A stretch of DNA of 5,933 bases from Holdemania massiliensis (GTDB lineage: Bacteria; Bacillota_I; Bacilli_A; Erysipelotrichales; Erysipelotrichaceae): contig NZ_JAKNTK010000002.1 of NCBI RefSeq assembly GCF_022440805.1, forward strand, positions 1 to 5,933, read 5' to 3'. Each line of letters opens with the position of its first letter. The first letter of the stretch is position 1. A program made the position numbers and the translations under genes. Shown piece after piece: positions 1-4,176 of the stretch. Below the pieces are notes generated by a model. The model saw only the letters and a program-made list of their open reading frames with translations. It ran no database searches and was not told where the DNA came from.

Positions 1-65
1 GGGAGTACCCTTACAGGGGGCTTAGATTATCAATACAGCAATTCCCTATTTTCAGTTGTTATTAT

Positions 66-110
66 AGCCTGTCCGAAAGAGATTTTCAAGCCCTCCGGAC
101 AGGCTTCTTT
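66..110 (+). terminator. Stem-loop at the 3' end of the mob gene, terminator-like on the + strand
   Basis: A 10-bp perfect stem (AGCCTGTCCG at 66-75 pairing with CGGACAGGCT at 96-105) encloses a 20-nt loop. On the + strand it is followed by TCTTTT, which looks like a weak rho-independent terminator that would stop transcription entering mob antisense. On the minus strand it lies immediately after the mob stop codon but is followed by ATAATAAC, not a T run. As the terminator of mob it would therefore be atypical. Bases 1-65 hold nothing else I can support. Confidence 0.45.
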
Positions 111-1357
111 TACAGCTCCATGCCGCCCATTCCTCGCTGGTGCTGCTGTTGCTCCTGCTGCTGTCCAATCTCCGGATCGGGCAGCAGCTCCCTCGCCTTT
201 TCAAGCAGAGGACGCAGACGCTCCGGCAAGTGTTCTTCCAAGAAGTCCAGCATCCGACCGATGCCGTCCGTCAGACGCTCGGTGAAGCTGCGTTCCTCCT
301 GCAGCTCGGATTGCAGATAATAGTTTTCATCGCGCAGCCTCCGGTTTTCCTGTTCAAGCCTCTGCTGCCGCTGCGCTTCTTCCAGCCGCTTCTTCATGGA
401 CGGCACCTGTGACCGCAGACGGGTGTTTTCCTCCGTCAGCTCCTGTACCTTGTGCCGATCCGTCACGCTGCGCAGTGCCATTTTCTTTAGCTGCTCGACC
501 TGATCCACCGTCACGCCCTTTACTGCCCCTGTGAGCGTCTTTTCCGGCTGAATATCATGCAGGGGTGCATTTACCCTGTCAGCCTCCTTTAAGAGCCGCA
601 CAGTGCCTTTCAGAGCGTCCCGCTGCCGTTCCAGCTCAGCAACCTCCCGCTCTACTGCCGCTGTCTGCTGCTGCACCGCTTCCAGCCTCGCAGCCGCTTC
701 CTTGAACTGCGGCAAGTCCATGTGCGGTCTGTTCGTGCCGAGAGAGATAATTTCAAAATCGTGCCGCTGGGCGATCTCCGTCAGAGCTTCTTTCTCCCGT
801 TCCATCCACGCCGCCCATTCGGTCTGCTTTCTGCCGACACCGACAAACCCCTGCTGCTTCAATGCCTGTTTCATAGATACCCTTGTAGAAAGTCCTCTTG
901 ACTGCTCCGTTGCCACAGGGATAAAATCGACATGGAGATGGGGCGTTGCCTCGTCCATGTGCAGCACCATATTGAACACCCGCAGATGGGGGTTGCGTTC
1001 TGCAAAAGACTCCGCAAAATCTTTCAGAGCTGCCGCCGCCCGTTCTCCGTCCGGCGTACCGCACCCACAGTCGCTCATGTTGCCGATCTGGAAGATCGCT
1101 TCATGGAACAGCTTTTCCTGTTTACTCTGCCGGATATGCTCATAGTAGTCCGGTATCTTATCTCTCGTTTTGGTTTTCTTTGCGTTGTAGGCTGCGAGAG
1201 CTTCATCAAAGACCATATGATAGACCTGCTTCAGATCCTCGTTGCAGAAAACAATGTTCTGCTCCGTCCGGCTCCGGTCTACATTCGCCGCTGAGAAGCT
1301 GCGGTTGTTGTGCCGGATGCTCCCTGCACCTGTCATACCCGAAATCGTAACTCCCAT
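110..1357 (-). CDS. mobV: MobV-type relaxase (Mob/Pre family plasmid mobilization protein)
   Basis: Predicted DNA relaxase that nicks and binds one strand at oriT so that a helper conjugation system can transfer the plasmid. Of the family motifs I see an HNxR motif near the N terminus (H16-N17-N18-R19) and the metal-binding motif H133-x-D135-E136-x2-T-P139-H140-L-H142, characteristic of MobV/Pre enzymes. The catalytic domain covers about residues 1-215. The rest is charged and heptad-rich (about 218-262 and 300-362), predicting coiled coil, and ends in a Gln-rich tail at 399-408. The length of 415 aa is normal for the family. The ATG is preceded by AAGGGGG about 8 nt upstream and by a plausible promoter at 1394-1422. 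The stem-loops upstream (1430-1610) are the expected place for its oriT. No coupling protein or mating-pair genes are present, so transfer would depend on a helper. The call is secure at family level. Confidence 0.93.
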   Translation of the reverse strand: MGVTISGMTGAGSIRHNNRSFSAANVDRSRTEQNIVFCNEDLKQVYHMVFDEALAAYNAKKTKTRDKIPDYYEHIRQSKQEKLFHEAIFQIGNMSDCGCGTPDGERAAAALKDFAESFAERNPHLRVFNMVLHMDEATPHLHVDFIPVATEQSRGLSTRVSMKQALKQQGFVGVGRKQTEWAAWMEREKEALTEIAQRHDFEIISLGTNRPHMDLPQFKEAAARLEAVQQQTAAVEREVAELERQRDALKGTVRLLKEADRVNAPLHDIQPEKTLTGAVKGVTVDQVEQLKKMALRSVTDRHKVQELTEENTRLRSQVPSMKKRLEEAQRQQRLEQENRRLRDENYYLQSELQEERSFTERLTDGIGRMLDFLEEHLPERLRPLLEKARELLPDPEIGQQQEQQQHQRGMGGMEL

Positions 1358-1393
1358 AAAATCGCCCCCTTTCCGCTTATTCTTCCGTCCTCT

Positions 1394-1422
1394 ATTTTAT
1401 CATAAATTTCCGCTAAAAACAA
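1394..1422 (-). promoter_or_regulatory. Putative sigma-70-type promoter for mob
   Basis: On the minus strand TTGTTT (1417-1422) and TAAAAT (1394-1399) are separated by 17 bp, about 37 bp before the mob ATG and its AAGGGGG ribosome binding site (1364-1370). The -10 box matches the consensus at 5 of 6 positions, while the -35 box matches only the TTG. The promoter abuts the first oriT-like hairpin, so relaxase binding there could repress mob, as is known for other Mob systems. That regulatory link is inference. Confidence 0.5.
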
Positions 1423-1429
1423 CCTCTTT

Positions 1430-1510
1430 GTTACTTTCTGGTGAGAAAGTAACGCAAAAGCACTTTCACACCGCCACCCCATCGGTGCAGCGGTGTGAAA
1501 GTGCTTTGCG
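1430..1510. other. Pair of stem-loops upstream of mob, candidate oriT
   Basis: Two adjacent inverted repeats lie 70-150 bp upstream of the relaxase start. The first is a perfect 10-bp stem with a 4-nt loop: GTTACTTTCT at 1430-1439 and AGAAAGTAAC at 1444-1453. The second has arms of about 20 bp (1454-1474 and 1490-1509) that differ by one bulged A, around a 15-nt loop. They are directly contiguous. MobV plasmids such as pMV158 carry oriT as nested inverted repeats just upstream of mob, so the position and structure fit. The nick site cannot be fixed from sequence alone. Neither hairpin is followed by a clean T run on the minus strand, which argues against simple terminators. Confidence 0.5.
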
Positions 1511-1530
1511 CCCCTAAAGGGGAGGGGTTG

Positions 1531-1610
1531 CCGGAGCTGCTTCACTGCCGGCTCGTGCCTGCTGCTCTGCCAGCTCCGGAGGGGCGCTGCCCCTGCCGTC
1601 TGCGGACGGC
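1531..1610. repeat. Cluster of three GC-rich stem-loops
   Basis: Three further inverted repeats follow the oriT candidate: CCGGAGCTG (1531-1539) with CAGCTCCGG (1571-1579) around a 31-nt loop; AGGGGC-GCT-GCCCCT (1580-1594); and GCCGTC-TGCG-GACGGC (1595-1610). The last two are perfect and abut each other. The stretch lacks a convincing gene. Such structured DNA is typical of transfer or single-strand origins on small plasmids, but the exact role is unknown. It forms the GC-rich edge next to the AT-rich cargo block that starts at about 1630. Confidence 0.5.
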
Positions 1611-1650
1611 TCCCCGACCTTCATCCCACCGATAAACTGGAATTGGTCAT

Positions 1651-1698
1651 AAAAAAGCCGATAACACATAGGTTTTTTGACCTAATGCGTTATCGGCT
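1651..1698 (-). terminator. Rho-independent terminator of the RlmN/Cfr-like gene
   Basis: On the minus strand a 10-bp perfect outer stem (AGCCGATAAC and GTTATCGGCT), with an inner TAGG/CCTA stem and an A-rich apical loop, is followed directly by six T residues. It starts 27 bp after the stop codon of the methyltransferase gene. This is a textbook intrinsic terminator and would insulate the cargo gene from the oriT and mob region. Confidence 0.87.
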
Positions 1699-1725
1699 CT
1701 GCGTCTATGCGTCTGGCACTTTTAA

Positions 1726-2709
1726 TCATTTTTTTTTGAATTTATTATATGTGTTAGCTAACTGTCCACAAGCCGCGTTAATCTCTCTGCCATGAGAAAC
1801 TCTCATAGTAACTTCAAGTCCTGCTTGCTCTAATTGATGTTTGAATGCAACTATTTCCCGTTTCTGTGGTGCTTTAATTCTTGAATTGCTTGTTGGGTTG
1901 TATTGTAACACGTTAATCATAACTTTTTTGCCCCGAAACCATTTTGCAAGTTGTCTTACATCTGAGGGCCGGTCATTTATACCCGGTAAAAGCAAATACG
2001 CAAAGACAATTTTGCGATTATGCCTTTCAGAATAGGATAAGGCTTGCTTAACAACATCTTCAATAGCATATATGCGCATGTGAGGAATAATACGATTTCT
2101 TGCAGATTGTGTTGCTGCGTGTAAAGATATTGTCAACTGAATTTTAAGATGTTCCTCGCGCAATTTTTTTAATTGATCGACCGGACCAACTGTTGATATG
2201 GTAATGCCGTCGGTTGGAAAGTTGAGCCCATATCTATCTCGGAGAATATGGATTGCTTTTATCAAGTTGTCATAATTGAATAAAGGCTCTCCCATACCCA
2301 TAAAAACGATACGGTTTACTTTTCGACGCAACAATATAATCTGTTGTACGATTTCTGACGATGTTAGATTACGAACAAAGCCATTTCGCCCGGACTCACA
2401 AAAAATACAACCAACAGGACAACCGACTTGTGTGCTCACGCAAACAGTTCCACCATCTCGCCGCTTGATAAAAACCGTTTCAATGTATTTGTTGTCTTTC
2501 AGTTCGTAAACATACTTTTCAGTATCACTGCTTTTGCAAATATTTTTTACCAACATTGATAGATTTTTTTTGCGTGGTAATTGCTTATATAATTCTTCAT
2601 ATAAGGCTTTTGCTTCATTCTCGCCAATAACTTCCGACATTTCTTTGTAAGTAAATCCGTATGGATCATTCCGTACTTCCGCAGGCGTATATTTAGGTAA
2701 ACGTTTCAT
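1726..2709 (-). CDS. RlmN/Cfr-family radical SAM methyltransferase (likely 23S rRNA), cargo gene
   Basis: Members of this family methylate adenine at C2 (RlmN; A2503 of 23S rRNA and A37 of some tRNAs) or C8 (Cfr; A2503, giving resistance to several peptidyl-transferase drugs). The radical SAM cluster motif is C97-x3-C101-x2-C104. The methyl-carrying cysteine is C314 in NAACGQL, its partner is C90 in VCVSTQVGC, and the presumed general base is E77 in IETV, 13 residues before C90 as in E. coli RlmN. GMGEPL (138-143), ISTVG (171-175), SLHA (195-198) and YNP (270-272) are also present, so the enzyme looks active. At 327 aa it is shorter than RlmN (about 384) or Cfr (349), mainly in the N-terminal accessory domain. 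GFVRNL, GMGEPL and SLHA look RlmN-like, while CESG after the cluster is divergent. The start is supported by AGAAAGGA about 7 nt upstream. The gene is visibly AT-rich against its neighbours, indicating transfer. C2 versus C8 specificity cannot be decided here. Confidence 0.88.
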   Translation of the reverse strand: MKRLPKYTPAEVRNDPYGFTYKEMSEVIGENEAKALYEELYKQLPRKKNLSMLVKNICKSSDTEKYVYELKDNKYIETVFIKRRDGGTVCVSTQVGCPVGCIFCESGRNGFVRNLTSSEIVQQIILLRRKVNRIVFMGMGEPLFNYDNLIKAIHILRDRYGLNFPTDGITISTVGPVDQLKKLREEHLKIQLTISLHAATQSARNRIIPHMRIYAIEDVVKQALSYSERHNRKIVFAYLLLPGINDRPSDVRQLAKWFRGKKVMINVLQYNPTSNSRIKAPQKREIVAFKHQLEQAGLEVTMRVSHGREINAACGQLANTYNKFKKK

Positions 2710-2725
2710 TTTTATATCCTTTCTT

Positions 2726-2873
2726 CTAAATAATAAAAGTTTGTTTTTCTGTATTTTTGATTACAATCTCTAATTTTTCTACATCAATGATATGCGTCAA
2801 TTTGCATTTAGGGCAGAAAAGAGGAAAATCTTTTAATACAGTATCAATTCCCGATTTGTCGTTCTGTTTAGTC
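2726..2873 (-). pseudogene. 3' remnant of a cysteine-rich KTR-domain gene
   Basis: The reading frame ending at the TAG at 2726 encodes DTVLKDFPLFCPKCK and a following Ile/Val-rich strand segment. I recognise this as the C-terminal half of the small cysteine-rich KTR proteins common beside resistance genes in Firmicute mobile elements. The complete protein starts with a first CPxC-x-NKTR motif, which is absent: upstream of the DTVL motif this frame runs antisense-like into the neighbouring HTH gene, out of that gene's frame. A neighbouring frame just upstream reads NRTTNRE, possibly a decayed NKTR-type stretch, suggesting a small deletion and frameshift. The remnant ends 16 bp before the methyltransferase start, and its DNA probably supplies that gene's promoter. 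It is unlikely to be a functional protein. Family assignment is from memory of the motif only. Confidence 0.6.
2760..2787 (-). promoter_or_regulatory. Putative promoter of the RlmN/Cfr-like gene
   Basis: Minus-strand TTGATG (2782-2787) and TGTAAT (2760-2765) are separated by 16 bp, about 50 bp before the ATG at 2709. The boxes match 4 and 5 of 6 consensus positions. They lie within the KTR remnant, so the remnant may have been retained because it carries the promoter. Alternative boxes are possible in this AT-rich stretch, and read-through from the upstream HTH gene cannot be excluded, since I see no terminator between them. Confidence 0.4.
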
Positions 2874-3350
2874 CCCAAAGAACCTACTAAACCAGCTACG
2901 CTTTTGAACCGGTTCTGTCTCACGCTCCGGCTGATCGGCTCCGGACTTGCCGGAAAGAAGCTGCTGATGCATTGTCCCAGCATGGAGAGCCTGGGCCGCT
3001 GCCGCAGTCTGCTGTGCCGTCACCAACGCCGAGCTGACCTCCGCCAACCTTGCGTTCAGTTCCTCGATCTGCTTGTCCTTTACAGCAAGTTGCTCGCTTT
3101 TCCGGTCTAATTCTCCCTGCAGCATAGCGATCAAAGTGGTTTCGCAAGTTTCGCAACTTGCTTTCGCCTGTTGCGAAACTTGCTTTCGTTCAACACCTAA
3201 ATAATGCTGATATATGGCGGTTTTTTGACTTTCGCTGATTGCGAAACTTCCTTTCGCATCTTTCGCAACATGGTTTCGCCTACACCATGCACGAACTGCC
3301 TGTTCCGACACGCCACATTCTATTGCAATTTCCGTTATTACACCCGCCAA
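2868..3350 (-). CDS. HTH plus coiled-coil plasmid protein, DUF536-like
   Basis: A 160-aa protein with an N-terminal helix-turn-helix (about residues 4-29; core IAIECGVSEQAVRAWCRR), a linker, a long predicted coiled coil (about 73-122, with EQLAVKDKQIEELNARLAE heptads) and a basic/aromatic tail ending WFSRFFGD. This architecture matches DUF536-type proteins beside plasmid replication genes, thought to act in replication or copy control; the exact role is not established. The start is TTG: an in-frame TGA lies one codon upstream, no in-frame ATG precedes the HTH, and GGTGAT, complementary to the extended anti-Shine-Dalgarno, sits 5 nt upstream. The gene begins 33 bp after the toxin stop codon and is probably co-transcribed with the toxin-antitoxin pair. 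Its first half contains the GCGAAA box array (3140-3279), which could be its own DNA target. The stop at 2868 coincides with the edge of the AT-rich cargo block. Confidence 0.75.
   Translation of the reverse strand: MAGVITEIAIECGVSEQAVRAWCRRNHVAKDAKGSFAISESQKTAIYQHYLGVERKQVSQQAKASCETCETTLIAMLQGELDRKSEQLAVKDKQIEELNARLAEVSSALVTAQQTAAAAQALHAGTMHQQLLSGKSGADQPERETEPVQKRSWFSRFFGD
3140..3279. repeat. Permuted, helically phased GCGAAA box array (iteron-like) inside the HTH gene
   Basis: The hexamer TTTCGC or its complement GCGAAA occurs at 3140, 3149, 3162, 3173 (inverted), 3230, 3241 (inverted), 3252, 3261 and 3274, with a one-mismatch copy TTTCGT at 3184. Spacings are 9, 13, 11, 11, then a 46-bp step, then 11, 11, 9, 13. 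Two 28-bp units recur: unit X at 3140-3167 and 3252-3279 (24 of 28 identical) and unit Y at 3162-3189 and 3230-3257 (23 of 28 identical). The left 50-bp module is X-Y and the right one is Y-X, separated by a 40-bp more AT-rich spacer (3190-3229). The boxes fall in all three codon phases of the gene, so the protein sequence does not explain them. This looks like an iteron array, a possible replication origin or copy-control site. Confidence 0.7.
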
Positions 3351-3383
3351 ATATCATCACCACTCTTTCATCCGGAGTTAATC

Positions 3384-3662
3384 TCAAAACAAATCGCTAT
3401 GAGATCCCGTCCTTATCAATTTCAAAATCAAAGTCTGCCGAACAACTTTATAGACCAACAGCCAGTCCGGCTCGATGTGACATTCTCTCATGTCCTTATA
3501 ATTTCTGGAATTAGTGAGAGCATGATCTCGATACGCCTCCGGCAACGGCTGCTCGTTACACAACAGCGTGATCACTTCCTCCAACTTCTTCGGATCGCAG
3601 CCTCTCTTGATCGCAAGCTTGTAATCTCGTTTGAACTGCCCCGAAAACTCCGGCTTAAGCAT
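3384..3662 (-). CDS. yafQ: YafQ-family type II toxin (RelE/ParE superfamily mRNA endonuclease)
   Basis: A 92-aa ribosome-dependent mRNA interferase toxin. It lines up along its whole length with E. coli YafQ: FSGQFKRDYKLAIKR near the N terminus, PLPEAYRDH (H47), CHIEPDWLLVYK (H62, D66, W67) and RTGSHSDLF at the C terminus (R84, H88, F92). These correspond to the YafQ catalytic residues H50, H63, D67, W68, H87 and F91 as I recall them, so activity is expected. The ATG overlaps the antitoxin stop in the sequence ATGCTTAA (8-bp overlap), implying translational coupling. With its antitoxin it would act in plasmid maintenance by post-segregational killing. It is probably transcribed from the promoter at 3962-3990 together with the antitoxin. 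Family identity is firm. Confidence 0.93.
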   Translation of the reverse strand: MLKPEFSGQFKRDYKLAIKRGCDPKKLEEVITLLCNEQPLPEAYRDHALTNSRNYKDMRECHIEPDWLLVYKVVRQTLILKLIRTGSHSDLF

Positions 3663-3921
3663 TCAGCGCCTCCATCAGATCTACAACGCTATCAAACGGA
3701 CCATACATATCCTCTCCCTTTTCTGCCGCCTCCATCGCCGCATAGGTAACAGCATTCGGCTCGTCAACCTTGACTTCAAAGGGAAGTCCATGACACCTAA
3801 GTGCCTGTCGATAAAAAATACCCGTTGCCGTACTCAAATCCATTCCGAGGGACTTAAAGAGAGCTGCCGCCTGTGCTTTCAGCTCCGGCTCCATTCTTAT
3901 CGTCATATTTCCTTTAGCCAT
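3655..3921 (-). CDS. dinJ: DinJ/RelB-family antitoxin
   Basis: An 88-aa antitoxin. The N-terminal part (NMTIRMEPELKAQAAALF, then a helix at about 25-45 ending in the family signature LPFEV at 46-50) is a ribbon-helix-helix DNA-binding domain that dimerises and binds the operator. The acidic C-terminal part (about 51-88) would wrap and neutralise the toxin. The start is the ATG at 3921, because AAAGGAG lies 7 nt upstream and the family motif begins at residue 6. A longer frame opening at 3996 would run through the promoter and is rejected. It overlaps the toxin gene by 8 bp. DinJ and its complexes with YafQ are known autorepressors, which fits the palindrome at 3981-4005. Confidence 0.93.
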   Translation of the reverse strand: MAKGNMTIRMEPELKAQAAALFKSLGMDLSTATGIFYRQALRCHGLPFEVKVDEPNAVTYAAMEAAEKGEDMYGPFDSVVDLMEALNA

Positions 3922-3961
3922 AATAGCACTCCTTTCCTCGTCATTTTTAGCTTGCACTAAT

Positions 3962-3990
3962 ATTATATTCAATATTCGTGACATTTGCAA
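3962..3990 (-). promoter_or_regulatory. Promoter of the antitoxin-toxin operon
   Basis: On the minus strand TTGCAA (3985-3990) and a perfect TATAAT (3962-3967) are separated by exactly 17 bp, about 40 bp upstream of the antitoxin ATG. This is the strongest promoter-like sequence in the window. Its -35 box lies inside the palindromic operator at 3981-4005. The transcript probably covers antitoxin, toxin and the HTH protein, as no terminator is visible between them. Confidence 0.8.
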
Positions 3991-4005
3991 GTGCATTGCA
4001 AATGT
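3981..4005. promoter_or_regulatory. Palindromic operator for autoregulation of the toxin-antitoxin operon
   Basis: A perfect inverted repeat with 10-bp arms, ACATTTGCAA and TTGCAAATGT, and a 5-bp centre (GTGCA). It covers the -35 box of the operon promoter, so bound antitoxin or toxin-antitoxin complex would block RNA polymerase. Single related half-sites (TTGCAC near 3952, TTGCAAC near 4010) flank it and might allow cooperative binding. That it is the binding site of this antitoxin is inferred from position. Confidence 0.75.
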
Positions 4006-4106
4006 TTTTTTGCAACTTTTCTATGAACAGTGCTTTCTATATGCTAACACCGCAGCGTGTACATTTAGGGGGTGAAAAAGCCTTATTTCGCGCGGTTTTC
4101 AAGCCT

Positions 4107-4152
4107 CGTTTTCGGTGGGGTAATATAAAAACCCTTACCCGCCCCGAAAACG
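4107..4152. repeat. GC-rich stem-loop downstream of the primase gene
   Basis: CGTTTTCGG (4107-4115) pairs with CCGAAAACG (4144-4152), and the stem continues imperfectly through TGGGGTAA (4116-4123) and TTACCCG (4135-4141) around a short A/T-rich loop. It starts 25 bp after the primase stop codon in the direction of transcription. It could slow or end transcription, but no T run follows on either strand, so it is not a typical intrinsic terminator. Nearby GGGCGTTT occurs twice (4160-4167 and 4171-4177). The rest of 3922-4176 holds only the toxin-antitoxin promoter and operator. Confidence 0.55.
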
Positions 4153-4176
4153 CCTTGTAGGGCGTTTCTGGGGCGT

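Noticed and set aside
603..1145. 180-aa plus-strand reading frame opposite mob
   Set aside because: Cys/Ser/Arg-rich antisense shadow of the relaxase gene, with no recognisable domain.
1430..1510. Rho-independent terminators instead of oriT
   Set aside because: Neither hairpin is followed by a clear T run on the minus strand, and they lie upstream of mob after a cargo terminator already present at 1651-1698.
1333..1545. 70-aa minus-strand reading frame overlapping the start of mob
   Set aside because: It runs through the oriT-like hairpins and the mob promoter, has no family-like features, and overlaps the supported mob start in another frame.
1626..2873. Insertion sequence or transposon bounding the cargo block
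   Set aside because: No transposase, terminal inverted repeats or target-site duplication could be found at the composition boundaries.
2874..2983. N-terminal part of an 85-aa frame fused to the KTR remnant
   Set aside because: It is the HTH gene's 3' region read in another frame, so the fusion is accidental.
3140..3279. CRISPR array as an explanation of the repeats
   Set aside because: Units are in both orientations, boxes are only 6 bp, spacing is about 11 bp, and there are no spacers of typical length or cas genes.
3922..3996. N-terminal extension of the antitoxin to an ATG at 3996
   Set aside because: The extension would be encoded by the promoter and operator. The ATG at 3921 has an ideal AAAGGAG site and matches the family start.
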